From Gammaproteobacteria bacterium (GTDB lineage: Bacteria; Pseudomonadota; Gammaproteobacteria; Nitrosococcales; Methylophagaceae): 36,600 bases of DNA. Where the stretch lies: NCBI GenBank assembly GCA_029882915.1, contig JAOUJZ010000018.1, positions 1 to 36,600 of the forward strand, given 5' to 3'. The notes under the pieces were generated by a model. The model was given only the letters and a program-made list of their open reading frames with translations. It was not told the DNA's origin and did not search any database. Below are positions 8,857 through 18,466 of the stretch, one piece after another. Numbering within the stretch: the first letter of the stretch is position 1; every line of letters starts with the position of its first letter. Position numbers and translations under genes: made by a program.

Positions 8857-10296
8857 ATGAATACACTCTATTGGCACGATTATGAAACCTTTGGCATCGA
8901 TCCTCGTTATGATCGTCCCGCTCAATTTGCGGGTATTCGAACTGATGAGGATCTGAATGTTATCGGTGAGCCATTGATGATTTATTGTAAGCAGGCTGGG
9001 GACAGCCTGCCACACCCTCAAGCATGTCTTGTCACTGGAATTACTCCTCAGGAAGCAAATCAAAAAGGGCTGACTGAAGCGGAATTTATCCGGCAGATCC
9101 ATGATGAATTTGCCACACCACATACCTGCGGTGTTGGTTATAACAGTTTGCGTTTTGATGATGAGTTTACCCGGTTTACCTTATACCGAAACTTTTATGA
9201 TGCCTATGGCCGTGAATGGCAAAATGGAAATTCACGCTGGGATATTATCGACATGGCGCGACTCACGCGAGCCTTGCGGCCAGAAGGAATCAACTGGCCT
9301 GATCGTGACGATGGTAAACCAAGCTTCCGTTTAGAAGATTTAACGGCCGCTAACGGCATTGAACATAAAGGTGCACATGATGCTCTCATCGATGTTTATG
9401 CCACTATTGCCCTTGCCAGACTGATCAAAACAGCACAACCAAAATTGTATGATTTTGTTTATCAACATCGTCGTAAACAAGCAGTAGCACCTTTTCTTAA
9501 TTTACACGATCGAACACCCGTCATTCATGTTTCCAGAATGTATCCCAGTGACTATTGTGGGACGGCATTGGTCGTTCCAATTGCCAAAGATCCAAACAAT
9601 GACAATGGCATTATAGTTTACGATCTGCGTCATAACCCTGAGGCCTTTATTAATGAAGATGCTGATACACTACGTCAGTGGTTATTCACCCCAGCAGCCG
9701 ACTTACCTGAAGGTGTAACCAGACCAGCGATAAAAACCCTTCATATTAATAAATGTCCTGTTGTCGTCCCTGAGAACACACTTAACGAACTAGCCGCTGA
9801 GCGCCTCAAAATCGATCGTGAACAACATTATCAACATTTACAACAATTGAATGCAGCTGGCGATTTAACTCAAAAGATCAATGATATATTCCGAGAACCA
9901 GAGTACGAAACAATGGAGGATCCTGATGCCAGTCTGTATGGCGGTGGATTTTTCAGTGGCAACGATAAGCGAAAAATGGAATTGATTCGTCATGCCGAAC
10001 CAGACCATCTGAAAACACTGTCTCTCCCCTTTGATGACCCACGTTTACCGGAGATGTTATTTCGGTACCGTGCCCGAAACTGGCCAGATAGCTTAACCGA
10101 CGGAGAGCAGGAACAATGGCAGCACTATCGCCAACAACGGTTACTCAATGAGGGTAATGCCAAGATCCAGACTTTTTCTCGCTATTTTGAGGAAATTGAT
10201 GCATGCATGACTTCTGATATCACAACAGAACAACAACAAGTGTTGAATGAATTGAAAACGTATGGCGAACAATTACAAAAAGAAATTTCTGCCTGA
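8857..10296 (+). CDS. sbcB: Exodeoxyribonuclease I
   Basis: The protein has 479 residues, typical for ExoI. It degrades single-stranded DNA 3' to 5' and acts in recombination and mismatch repair. The N-terminal DEDD exonuclease domain shows the ExoI motif TLYWHDYETFGIDP (Asp and Glu ligands), RFDDEFTR, and the later HDALIDVYAT. The SH3-like and helical C-terminal extension characteristic of ExoI follow from about residue 200. It lies 27 bases after hemL and 41 bases before the radical SAM gene on the same strand. Confidence 0.96.
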   Translation: MNTLYWHDYETFGIDPRYDRPAQFAGIRTDEDLNVIGEPLMIYCKQAGDSLPHPQACLVTGITPQEANQKGLTEAEFIRQIHDEFATPHTCGVGYNSLRFDDEFTRFTLYRNFYDAYGREWQNGNSRWDIIDMARLTRALRPEGINWPDRDDGKPSFRLEDLTAANGIEHKGAHDALIDVYATIALARLIKTAQPKLYDFVYQHRRKQAVAPFLNLHDRTPVIHVSRMYPSDYCGTALVVPIAKDPNNDNGIIVYDLRHNPEAFINEDADTLRQWLFTPAADLPEGVTRPAIKTLHINKCPVVVPENTLNELAAERLKIDREQHYQHLQQLNAAGDLTQKINDIFREPEYETMEDPDASLYGGGFFSGNDKRKMELIRHAEPDHLKTLSLPFDDPRLPEMLFRYRARNWPDSLTDGEQEQWQHYRQQRLLNEGNAKIQTFSRYFEEIDACMTSDITTEQQQVLNELKTYGEQLQKEISA

Positions 10297-10337
10297 CTAA
10301 TGCGTTCTAACTGTGACTTAAACTTGTACACAACTTC

Positions 10338-11843
10338 ATGAGCAGTGCCATCATTCTCAGTACGCTGAATGCCCGCTATATGCACACAGCATTTGGTTTG
10401 CGTTATCTGTACGCTAATATGGGCGCGTTACAGGAACAATCAAAAATACTGGAATTCACTATCCATGAACTACCGCTTAATATCGTTGAGCGACTTCTGG
10501 CAGAACAGCCAAAAATTATCGGATTTAGTGTTTATATCTGGAATGTAAAAGAAGTCAGTCAAACTGTCGCACTACTCAAACAAATAGCACCTGATGTTAT
10601 CATCATTGTTGGTGGTCCAGAGGTCAGTTATGAACCTGATGTCCCAGATGTAGCTGAACTCGCTGATTTTGTTATCTCAGGTGTCGGTGAAGTCAGTTTT
10701 CCTAATCTGTGTCAGCAATTACTTGATGGTAAACAGCCGAAGATAAAATTTATCGACGGCGAAGCACTACCGCTCGAACAATTAACTTTACCTTATGATT
10801 TTTATTCTGATGAGGATATTCAACATCGATTGATCTATGTTGAAGCCTCACGCGGTTGTCCATTCAAGTGCGAATTTTGTCTATCGGCATTGGATAAAAC
10901 AGCCACTGCTTTTGCTCTTGATCCTTTTCTGATGGAGATGGAGAAACTGCTTAAACGCGGTGTGCGTAACTTCAAATTTATTGATCGTACTTTTAATCTT
11001 AAAATCAGCACCAGTATTGCCATTCTGGATTTTTTTCTGGAGCGTATGACCGATGATCTGTATCTCCATTTTGAAGTGGTGCCAGACAATTTACCTGATC
11101 GACTTAAAGCCGTTTTACAGCGTTTTCCTGCCAATAGTCTCCAATTTGAAATTGGGGTGCAAACCTTTGATTCTGATATTCAGGCACTCATCAATCGCAA
11201 GCAAAACAACGACAAAACTAAAGCGAACCTGACATGGTTAAGAGAACATACCGGGGCACATCTACACACCGATCTTATCTTTGGTTTGCCTAGCGACACA
11301 TTGGAAAACTTTGCTCATAGTTTTGACCAGCTTATTGCACTTAAACCTCATGAAATTCAACTTGGTATTCTTAAACGTTTACGTGGCGCACCACTTAATC
11401 GGCATAATGAATCGTATCAGTTACGTTACAATCCTGAGCCTCCCTATAACATTTTGACCACACGAGACATTGACTTTACATCCATGCAACGTGTTAACCG
11501 TTTTGCTCGTTATTGGGACATGATTGGTAATTCAGGTCGATTTAGCAATACCTTGCCATTGATACTGGCTGATCAGCCATTTAAGCGATTTATGCAATTG
11601 TCAGACACTTTATATGAACGAGCTGATAGCACGTGGAAAATTGCCTTAAAACGCTTATTTGAACTCCTCTACACAATATTAACAGATGATTTTGAGCTGT
11701 CGGCCGATACCGTCAAACACCATCTATCTCTTGATTATTCACGCGCTAAAATTAAAGGCGTCCCTAGTTATGAACTGACAGTGGAAACACACAAAATCAA
11801 AAAGCAAGGCACACCAAATAAACGGCAGCTAATGCACAGCTAG
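10338..11843 (+). CDS. B12-binding domain radical SAM protein (DUF4080-type)
   Basis: The protein has 501 residues. An N-terminal cobalamin-binding-like domain (about 1-135) has NARYMHTAFGLRYLYAN and VGGPEVSYEPD. A radical SAM domain follows (about 165-370), with the iron-sulfur motif CPFKCEFC at about residue 174 preceded by YVEASRG. The C-terminal region (about 380-490) resembles DUF4080. The reaction is unknown; relatives are annotated as anaerobic magnesium-protoporphyrin-cyclase-like without direct support. Its stop shares a CTAG with the stop of the convergent isochorismatase gene. Confidence 0.88.
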   Translation: MSSAIILSTLNARYMHTAFGLRYLYANMGALQEQSKILEFTIHELPLNIVERLLAEQPKIIGFSVYIWNVKEVSQTVALLKQIAPDVIIIVGGPEVSYEPDVPDVAELADFVISGVGEVSFPNLCQQLLDGKQPKIKFIDGEALPLEQLTLPYDFYSDEDIQHRLIYVEASRGCPFKCEFCLSALDKTATAFALDPFLMEMEKLLKRGVRNFKFIDRTFNLKISTSIAILDFFLERMTDDLYLHFEVVPDNLPDRLKAVLQRFPANSLQFEIGVQTFDSDIQALINRKQNNDKTKANLTWLREHTGAHLHTDLIFGLPSDTLENFAHSFDQLIALKPHEIQLGILKRLRGAPLNRHNESYQLRYNPEPPYNILTTRDIDFTSMQRVNRFARYWDMIGNSGRFSNTLPLILADQPFKRFMQLSDTLYERADSTWKIALKRLFELLYTILTDDFELSADTVKHHLSLDYSRAKIKGVPSYELTVETHKIKKQGTPNKRQLMHS

Positions 11844-12409
11844 CTGATCAACTTCGCTAACGATTTGAACTCAGGATGAGCAGCATCGCCTAACCATTCA
11901 AAAATAACTGAATCAACATTGGTGATAACCACACCCGCTAATCGCATGCGTTGCAAAGCATTATATTGGTTTGCTTTTGATCGTGAGCTGACTGCATCTT
12001 CAACCACAAAAACCTGAAATCCCTGTATTTGTAGATCTAAAGCAGTTTGTAAAATACAAATATGCGATTCCATTCCGGTCAGGATGATCTGTTTACATTT
12101 TTGCTTCTCAATTTGTTGACGAAATTCCTCCGCTTTCATGCATGAAAAGCTGGTCTTTTCAATAACGGCTGTTCCTTCAGCAAACGTTTCCATTAATTCA
12201 GACTCGGTAGACCCCAATCCTTTTGGATATTGCTCGGTGACAACTACAGGGACTGATAACACATGAGCCGCCGTTGACAACACTTTGACCTGCTCAATCA
12301 CACGTTCTCTTACACCTTTAGGCATTGCAGCAGCGAGTTTTTGCTGAATATCGACAACAACAAGCACACTGTCACTGGCATCTAAAATAAGAGAAGTCGT
12401 TATTGCCAT
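11840..12409 (-). CDS. Isochorismatase/cysteine hydrolase family protein (YcaC-like)
   Basis: The protein has 189 residues with the cysteine-hydrolase triad visible: Asp in VLVVVDIQQKL, Lys in IEKTSFSC, and the nucleophilic Cys in TGMESHICIL. The order and the MESHIC motif resemble YcaC-type isochorismatase-like hydrolases. The substrate is unknown. It follows tolC by four bases, so it is probably the last gene of the Pcm-rhodanese-TolC operon. It overlaps the convergent radical SAM gene by four bases. Confidence 0.88.
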   Translation of the reverse strand: MAITTSLILDASDSVLVVVDIQQKLAAAMPKGVRERVIEQVKVLSTAAHVLSVPVVVTEQYPKGLGSTESELMETFAEGTAVIEKTSFSCMKAEEFRQQIEKQKCKQIILTGMESHICILQTALDLQIQGFQVFVVEDAVSSRSKANQYNALQRMRLAGVVITNVDSVIFEWLGDAAHPEFKSLAKLIS

Positions 12410-12413
12410 CGTT

Positions 12414-13733
12414 TTATTTTTCTAACCATTGATTAATTTGCATCAAGTCATTAGCACTAACTGTACCTGCCGCCTGTTTTAAGCGTAATGTATTCAGAAT
12501 GTAACCGTATCGAGCCTGAGCATAATCACGACGTGCTCGGAACAGTTCACTGCGAACATTGAGTACATCAACTGTAGTACGGGTTCCTACTTCATAACCT
12601 GCTTCCGTTGATTCCAAGGCTTTTTCACTGGATACTACCGCTTGTTTTAGCGCCATTACTCGACTGATGTCTGACATCACGCCATTAAATGCCTGACGAC
12701 TTTGCCGAACCACCGCACGCCGCTGTTGTTCTTCATTTTGCATAGCCTGATCAAGGCGAAATTCTGCTTCACGTGTACGTGATGACACTCCGCCACCGGC
12801 ATACAAAGGAAAATTAAGTTGTAGTCCTATACTTTCCTGATGTGTTTTGCTTGAGCCTCCGAAACTAGTATCACTTTGTGAACTGAAGTTTTTCTGCCCA
12901 ACCACATCTAAACTTGGATAATGGCCACTTTTTTGTAGCTGGATCGCCTGACGTGCATCTTCTACTGCTTTTTTTGCCACTTTTAGATTGGGGTTTTGTT
13001 CCAGCGCCACCACAGTCCACTGTTCGATATCTTGTGGTTCAGGACTGACTAGTGGTGTCTCTGCCTTTAATCCTAATAATGTTTCCAGGTAGCTGCCTGA
13101 TGTTTCTCGTAACTGCTCTTTACTGTTTGCCAGATCATTTTCAGCGCTGATCACTAAGGCATTTGCCAAATCATACGCTGCTTGTGATTCTGACACATCG
13201 GTAATCGTTGCCAATCCGACATCAAAGCGTTGTTGAGTTTGTTCTAATTGTTGGGCAATCGCTTCTTTTTCGGCAACAGCAAATGTCAGGTCATCCTGAC
13301 GATCCAGAAAATCAAAATAACGCTCGGCCACTCTTATAATCAACGCCTGTTCGACAATCAGATAACTGGCTTGTGCACTTTCTAGGGCAATCTCAGCCTG
13401 ATTCTTCTGAATAAAATTCTGTCGTCGATAAACAGGCTGGGTAAGAGTTAATGTATAACCATGACTATTATATTCACGATTACCACCAACAAATGATGGG
13501 GTTGAAATATCCTGCCAAACTCGCCCATCGTTAGCACTCAAGTTCACTTCAGGTAAAAATCGTGCCAATGCCTGTGCGTCAAGCTCATTAACTGCATTTC
13601 GAGATGCGGCTTCCGCCAGCAATTGCGGATCACTTTTCAATGACATGGTAAAGACCTGCATTAAGTCTTCTGCCATGCTGATAGTAGGCAACAATGTAGC
13701 GACCAGCCAGATACCGATACGTATAGTTCTCAT
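12414..13733 (-). CDS. tolC: TolC-family outer membrane efflux protein
   Basis: The protein has 439 residues with a signal peptide (about 1-21, cleaved after SMA before ED) and two outer-membrane efflux protein repeats rich in helical coiled coil. The repeats carry the related motifs DVGLATITDVSESQAAYD and EVGTRTTVDVLNVRSELF. It forms the outer-membrane exit duct for tripartite pumps and type I secretion. The upstream rhodanese and Pcm-like genes are common tolC neighbours in proteobacteria. The gene begins nine bases after the rhodanese stop. Confidence 0.93.
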   Translation of the reverse strand: MRTIRIGIWLVATLLPTISMAEDLMQVFTMSLKSDPQLLAEAASRNAVNELDAQALARFLPEVNLSANDGRVWQDISTPSFVGGNREYNSHGYTLTLTQPVYRRQNFIQKNQAEIALESAQASYLIVEQALIIRVAERYFDFLDRQDDLTFAVAEKEAIAQQLEQTQQRFDVGLATITDVSESQAAYDLANALVISAENDLANSKEQLRETSGSYLETLLGLKAETPLVSPEPQDIEQWTVVALEQNPNLKVAKKAVEDARQAIQLQKSGHYPSLDVVGQKNFSSQSDTSFGGSSKTHQESIGLQLNFPLYAGGGVSSRTREAEFRLDQAMQNEEQQRRAVVRQSRQAFNGVMSDISRVMALKQAVVSSEKALESTEAGYEVGTRTTVDVLNVRSELFRARRDYAQARYGYILNTLRLKQAAGTVSANDLMQINQWLEK

Positions 13734-13742
13734 TTTTCTTCT

Positions 13743-14066
13743 TTAATAAACAGTCATACTGGTATCAACATCGGTTGCCCAGGCATTCATACCACCATCC
13801 AAATTAATAATGTCAGTAAAGCCCATTTGCTCAAGAAATTGTCCAATTTGATCACTGCGTTTGCCAGAACGGCAAATCAATACAATGGTATTATTTTTAT
13901 CTTTTTCCAGTTCATTCAGATGTCCTGGCACACTCTGCATCGGGATATGAATTGCTCCCTCAATCATGCCGTATTCCAACTCAATATCTTCACGCACATC
14001 TATCAATACAGGCGACACACCCGTTTTCAAATAGTCATTTAATTGCGTCGCAGTCATTTGTTTCAT
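13743..14066 (-). CDS. Rhodanese-like domain protein
   Basis: The protein is a single rhodanese domain of 107 residues. LIDVREDIELEYGMIEGAIHIP is the CH2A-like start (in two overlapping parts), the active-site loop is CRSGKRS with the catalytic Cys, and it ends INLDGGMNAW. Family members move sulfane sulfur or sense redox state. No export signal is seen, so it is cytoplasmic. It sits between the Pcm-like gene (15-base gap) and tolC (nine-base gap). Confidence 0.93.
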   Translation of the reverse strand: MKQMTATQLNDYLKTGVSPVLIDVREDIELEYGMIEGAIHIPMQSVPGHLNELEKDKNNTIVLICRSGKRSDQIGQFLEQMGFTDIINLDGGMNAWATDVDTSMTVY

Positions 14067-14081
14067 TCAAAAAAGTCTCTG

Positions 14082-14741
14082 TTAAAATTTAAATTCAGGT
14101 TTAGGTTCCGCATTGATCATTGGAGAAATTACGGTTTCAAATATGGCATTTGTTTGCCATTCCCATTCCGTTACCCGTTGAATAAGTTGAACAGTCATAG
14201 TATTACCTTCACCAACTACAGCCAACATTCGACCACCTACTTTTAAGTTTTGTAGATAATCATCTGGCACCGTCACAAACGCAGCGGTGCTCACTATCAC
14301 ATCTATTCGTTCTGGCAAAGGCCAACCGTGAGCAGCATCTCCCACTACAAGATCCACATTTTTAATATCGGCTCTTGCCAAATTTTTCGCCGCGATGGCA
14401 GACAGCTCAGGGATAATTTCCACGCTAGTCACATGCTTTGCCATCTTTGCTAATAGTGCTGTGAAATAACCAGAACCAGTTCCAATTTCCAGTACTTCTT
14501 CATCAGGCTGTATATTTAAAGCCTGCAGCATGCGTCCATGTAATATCGGCGATAACATTGTTTGTCCAAAGCCAATCGCCAATTCGGTGTCAGCATATGC
14601 CAGCCCCAACAAATCCTCATCCACAAACTGATCACGCGCAACGTAATCCAGCGCATTTATAACTTTAGGTGTTAGCGCTGCACTCGGTCGCACTTGCTGT
14701 TCCACCATATTAAAATGCGCATTATCAAGGTTGACTTTCAT
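14082..14741 (-). CDS. Protein-L-isoaspartate O-methyltransferase family protein
   Basis: The protein has 219 residues. The SAM-binding motif I is VLEIGTGSGYFTALLAK (about residue 80), preceded by TMLSPILHGRML, which corresponds to the Pcm substrate loop. The N-terminal FNMVEQQVRP is typical of the shorter Pcm-like subgroup found upstream of tolC. True PIMT activity is uncertain in this subgroup. It is the first gene of the minus-strand tolC operon and is divergent from msrA with 101 bases between. Confidence 0.9.
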   Translation of the reverse strand: MKVNLDNAHFNMVEQQVRPSAALTPKVINALDYVARDQFVDEDLLGLAYADTELAIGFGQTMLSPILHGRMLQALNIQPDEEVLEIGTGSGYFTALLAKMAKHVTSVEIIPELSAIAAKNLARADIKNVDLVVGDAAHGWPLPERIDVIVSTAAFVTVPDDYLQNLKVGGRMLAVVGEGNTMTVQLIQRVTEWEWQTNAIFETVISPMINAEPKPEFKF

Positions 14742-14842
14742 CTTGTTGCCCTTTATTAAGGTTTAAGCACATACTTAAAAAGACTAGGATAAGAGCTTTC
14801 TTATGGTGGTGCAACCACTTACCGTTTCTGGAGATTTGAGTA

Positions 14843-15310
14843 ATGAACATTGCTACATTTGCTGCTGGTTGTTTCTGGGGTATTGAAGCCCAATTCAGAC
14901 CGTTAAATGGCGTTATATCAACTCGTGTTGGTTACACAGGTGGCATCACTAAAGATCCTAATTATAAGTTAGTTTGTACTGGAACAACTGAGCATGCTGA
15001 GGCTATAGAAATCACTTTCGATCCGGACATCATCAGTTATCAGGAATTGCTCAATTTCTTCTGGAAAATTCATGATCCGACTACATTAAACCGTCAGGGT
15101 CCTGATATTGGCAGCCAGTATCGCTCTGCTATTTTTTATCATAACAAGGATCAGAAACAGCAAGCCCTCAATTCGATACAGGCTTTAACTGTTGCCAAGA
15201 CTTACTTCGATCCTATTGTGACCGAGGTCACTGCTGCCAGTATCTTTTATCCGGCTGAAGAATATCACCAGTGTTATCTTGAAAAAAAAGGTCAAGGCAG
15301 TTGTCACTAA
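14843..15310 (+). CDS. msrA: Peptide-methionine (S)-S-oxide reductase
   Basis: The protein has 155 residues, near the short end for MsrA. It opens with FAAGCFWGIEAQFR, which carries the active-site Cys in GCFWG, followed by RVGYTGG and the downstream EYHQCYLEKKG segment with a likely resolving Cys. It repairs S-oxidised methionine in proteins. A TGGAG Shine-Dalgarno lies nine bases before the ATG. The stop overlaps the end of the convergent ABC permease gene by four bases. Confidence 0.95.
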   Translation: MNIATFAAGCFWGIEAQFRPLNGVISTRVGYTGGITKDPNYKLVCTGTTEHAEAIEITFDPDIISYQELLNFFWKIHDPTTLNRQGPDIGSQYRSAIFYHNKDQKQQALNSIQALTVAKTYFDPIVTEVTAASIFYPAEEYHQCYLEKKGQGSCH

Positions 15311-16095
15311 CCGCGCTTGTTGGTGACTCTGTGGAACAAGGGTTCATGCACTGATTCGCGTGAAAAGCGCCAGCAGGCAATCATAATTGCGATAACAGAA
15401 AAAATAACCAGAACAGCCACATCAGTCACCACTGAAAAATCTGTGCTGACATTGGGTACAGCATGTTTAAGCAGATCAACACCATAACTAAATGGATTAA
15501 CCACAACCACATAACGTAAAAACTCAGGCAGCTGATTCACTGGATACAGCGCTCCGCTTAAGAAGAAAACAGGGAAAATAAAGAAGTTCATAATCACAGC
15601 AAAGTTATCAATACTTTTTGACCACACTGCGATTAGCCCGCCAATTGCCGCACAGCACATTGCGGTTAATAATGCTGGCAATAATAAATTCAACGCTATT
15701 TCAAAGCTAACCAACTGTAGTAATAACAATATCAGCAATAGCAGTACTGCTTGCACCATTGCTGTCAATGTTGCGGCGATCAATTTGGATAGCACAATCC
15801 AATAATGTGCTATCGGGGCAATCAGCATCATCCGCATCACGCCAAATTCTTTGTCATATACCAAGGTTAATGCGGACAATAAGGAGGCAAATAACAAAGT
15901 CATCGCCAAAACACCCGGCACTAGAAAAGTTAAATAGCCATCCTGCTGTGAATCATGCAACATACTGCCTACACCTGATCCAATCACCAGCAGCCAAATC
16001 ATAGGTCGCACCATTGAGCTGATCAATCTTGCACGTTGTCGAAATAACTTGCTCAGTTCACGACCAACAACCGCTTTAACTGGTAGCCAGATCAT
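15307..16095 (-). CDS. ABC-2 type transporter permease (PQQ-operon linked)
   Basis: The protein has 262 residues and about six transmembrane helices. The cytoplasmic N-terminus REL..LFRQRARLISSMVRP leads into helix 1, and the middle contains the ABC-2 signature region YDKEFGVMRMMLIAPI. FPVFFLSGALYPVNQLP and VNPFSYGVDLLKHA are typical of DrrB/NodJ-like exporters. It overlaps the ATPase stop by four bases (ATGA). With the ATPase it should form an export pump. Being the end of the pqq operon, export of PQQ or a related small molecule is a plausible but unproven role. Confidence 0.88.
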   Translation of the reverse strand: MIWLPVKAVVGRELSKLFRQRARLISSMVRPMIWLLVIGSGVGSMLHDSQQDGYLTFLVPGVLAMTLLFASLLSALTLVYDKEFGVMRMMLIAPIAHYWIVLSKLIAATLTAMVQAVLLLLILLLLQLVSFEIALNLLLPALLTAMCCAAIGGLIAVWSKSIDNFAVIMNFFIFPVFFLSGALYPVNQLPEFLRYVVVVNPFSYGVDLLKHAVPNVSTDFSVVTDVAVLVIFSVIAIMIACWRFSRESVHEPLFHRVTNKRG

Positions 16096-17024
16096 GCTTT
16101 ATTCCCATTTTCAGGATCACAGAATCTCCATAAATACACATCATTCAGGTTTGGCTTCCGCCACTGCATGGAAGAAATCGTATCACCGAGTGTCTGCTGA
16201 AGCTGATAAAAATCAACATCATCAGCAGCAATTTTAAAACTTAATTGCTGGTCCTCATGAACTGGCATACCAAATATCGGTGTTAATTGCGCACTAATAC
16301 TGTCTGGATCGGGAGTATTTATCTCCAGAATATGGGCGGCCAGTTGTTTAATTAACTGTGACGGTGTTCCACCCTGTTGTAACTGGCCACATTGAATAAA
16401 ATCAACATGATCACAGGTCTCTGCTTCTTCCAGATAATGGGTTGTTAAAAATACCGTCATACCTTCATTGCGACGAAGCTGCTCTACAAACCGCCAGATA
16501 GCACGACGATTAGGCAAGTCCAAACCTATTGTGGGCTCATCTAAAAATAATACTTTTGGTTTATGCAATACGCCTCGTGCAATATCCACTGCGCGTCGCT
16601 GTCCACCTGACAATGCCAATAACTTTTGTTGCCGTTTTTCCTGTAAATCAAAAACGGATAATAATTCATCAATTCGTTTATCTGCTTCTTGAGGACTCAA
16701 GTTATACAATGCTGCAGCAAATTTTAAATTCTCATCAATAGTCATGGTTCGGTCAAGGGCTGAGTCTTGAAACACCAGCCCGACGGTCCTGCGGATCGTC
16801 ACCGGATCAGACGATACCTTTTGTCCTGCAATCCATGCTTCCCCTGAGGAAGGGGTAGTCATGGTTGTCAGCATGTGTATAGTCGTGCTTTTACCCGCAC
16901 CATTAGGCCCTAACAGGCCATAAAACTGCCCCGCTTTGATGTCTAAATCAAGATTGTTAACAGCGGTGGTTTGAGCATAGTGCTTACTCAAACCACGTGT
17001 TTGTATAGCAATGTTAAAATCCAC
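16092..17024 (-). CDS. ABC transporter ATP-binding protein (DrrA-like, PQQ-operon linked)
   Basis: The protein has 310 residues. Walker A is [15 protein letters not shown] (about residue 36), the Q-loop is [11 protein letters not shown], the ABC signature is [14 protein letters not shown], and Walker B is [12 protein letters not shown]. The His switch is TTHYLEEAE, and a C-terminal extension is typical of drug-exporter ATPases. The start is a GTG at 17024 within the last codons of pqqE (11-base overlap), so translation is coupled. It powers the following permease. No nearby substrate-binding gene is present, as expected for export. Confidence 0.9.
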   Translation of the reverse strand: MDFNIAIQTRGLSKHYAQTTAVNNLDLDIKAGQFYGLLGPNGAGKSTTIHMLTTMTTPSSGEAWIAGQKVSSDPVTIRRTVGLVFQDSALDRTMTIDENLKFAAALYNLSPQEADKRIDELLSVFDLQEKRQQKLLALSGGQRRAVDIARGVLHKPKVLFLDEPTIGLDLPNRRAIWRFVEQLRRNEGMTVFLTTHYLEEAETCDHVDFIQCGQLQQGGTPSQLIKQLAAHILEINTPDPDSISAQLTPIFGMPVHEDQQLSFKIAADDVDFYQLQQTLGDTISSMQWRKPNLNDVYLWRFCDPENGNKA

Positions 17025-18207
17025 TAATTTTCTTAGAGTTTTTCGGGTTCCGGAATACCAGAGGTTTCTGTTCCATTACCGGTTTATTGGCTTCAAGGCG
17101 ACCTTGTTCAAGAGCCTCTAAAATCAGATGATGATCCGGTGATTTACTGCACACTGGATCGGTATTAGCAGGATCTCCTGTCAACATATAAGCTTGACAA
17201 CGACAACCACCGAAATCTTTTTCTTTTTCATCACAGGATCGACAAGGCTCTTTCATCCAGTCAAAGCCCCTGAAACGATTAAAGTCATTCGAATCGCTCC
17301 AAATCTCATGAATAGTAGAATCCTTCACGTTAGGCAATGTCATACCCGGTAACTCACGTGCGGCGTGACATGGCAATGCAGTCCCATCAGGTGTAATGGT
17401 AAGGAATACATTTCCCCAGCCGTTCATGCATGCTTTTGGACGTTCTTCATAATAATCCGGCACAACATAGTAAATTTTCATATTGCCATGCTGTTCATCC
17501 TGATAACGATGCGCTATCGCCTCAGCACGTTCCAATTGATCTTTCATCGGTAGCAATTGATCACGGTTATGCATTGCCCAACCATAATACTGTGTTGTAG
17601 CCAGCTCGACATAATCCGCCTCAAGCGAAATTGCCAAATCCAATATTTCATCAATTTTATCAATATTCTGGCGATGAGTTACAAAACACAACACCATCGG
17701 ATAGCCATTCGCCTTTACCGCTTTTGCCATCTCTATCTTATGTTTGAATGCATCAGTACCCGCAATAAGATTATTCAAATCTTCTGAACTTGCCTGAAAA
17801 CTAACCTGTATATGATCAAGTCCAGCTTCTTTTAATTCGGCCACTTTCGCTGCATCCATTCCCACCCCGGATGTAATGAGATTGGTATAGAATCCCATTT
17901 TCCGAGCCTCAGTGATTAATTCCACTAGGTCAGGACGAGTTAGTGGCTCACCTCCAGATAAACCTAACTGCGTTGCACCCATTTCCCGTGCCTGGCGAAA
18001 AACAGTGAGCCATTGTTCCGTTGTTAATTCCTTTTTAACATTGGCAAAATCCATAGGATTTGAACAATATGGGCATTGTAATGGACAGGCATAAGTCAAT
18101 TCCGCCAGCAACCACAGTGGCTGACGAATTGCATCACGGACATTCATTCCCGATGCACCGCCGGTACTTCCCGGAGCTTTATTCTGCTCTGATCCAGCTG
18201 TTGTCAT
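17014..18207 (-). CDS. pqqE: PQQ biosynthesis radical SAM protein PqqE
   Basis: The protein has 397 residues. It links the Glu and Tyr side chains of PqqA, the first step of PQQ formation. The radical SAM cluster motif is CPLQCPYC (near residue 40) after LLAELTYA. The C-terminal SPASM cysteines lie in [16 protein letters not shown] and DPVC. The start chosen is MTTAGSEQ because GGAGGA lies five bases before this ATG; an upstream frame extends to 18264 but has no such signal. It overlaps the end of pqqD by 29 bases, in keeping with PqqD presenting PqqA to PqqE. Confidence 0.96.
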   Translation of the reverse strand: MTTAGSEQNKAPGSTGGASGMNVRDAIRQPLWLLAELTYACPLQCPYCSNPMDFANVKKELTTEQWLTVFRQAREMGATQLGLSGGEPLTRPDLVELITEARKMGFYTNLITSGVGMDAAKVAELKEAGLDHIQVSFQASSEDLNNLIAGTDAFKHKIEMAKAVKANGYPMVLCFVTHRQNIDKIDEILDLAISLEADYVELATTQYYGWAMHNRDQLLPMKDQLERAEAIAHRYQDEQHGNMKIYYVVPDYYEERPKACMNGWGNVFLTITPDGTALPCHAARELPGMTLPNVKDSTIHEIWSDSNDFNRFRGFDWMKEPCRSCDEKEKDFGGCRCQAYMLTGDPANTDPVCSKSPDHHLILEALEQGRLEANKPVMEQKPLVFRNPKNSKKISGF

Positions 18208-18463
18208 GTGCTTCCTCCAAAAACTGATAGACATCATCGTCCAGATCTGCCCCATCAAAGGCAACCTTTAATTCGGCGATAAGCTCTGCCACAGTTTGTT
18301 TTTTCTGTTCTATTCGCTTTAAAATTTCAGCCGCTGCTGGGTTTAATTTCACCATACCTTCAGGGTATAACAACACAAAACAATCTTGCGCAGGCTCCCA
18401 CTGAAAGCGGTAGCCAAGTGCTAGCATTGGCACACTATCAGCACTAAATACTGATTCAGTCAT
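18179..18463 (-). CDS. pqqD: PqqA-binding chaperone PqqD
   Basis: The protein has 94 residues, the usual PqqD length. The core contains [18 protein letters not shown] and [15 protein letters not shown], the RRE-type winged fold that binds the PqqA peptide for PqqE. It starts three bases after the pqqC stop and overlaps pqqE. It is cytoplasmic with no export signal. Confidence 0.94.
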   Translation of the reverse strand: MTESVFSADSVPMLALGYRFQWEPAQDCFVLLYPEGMVKLNPAAAEILKRIEQKKQTVAELIAELKVAFDGADLDDDVYQFLEEAHDNSWIRAE

Positions 18464-18466
18464 CGT

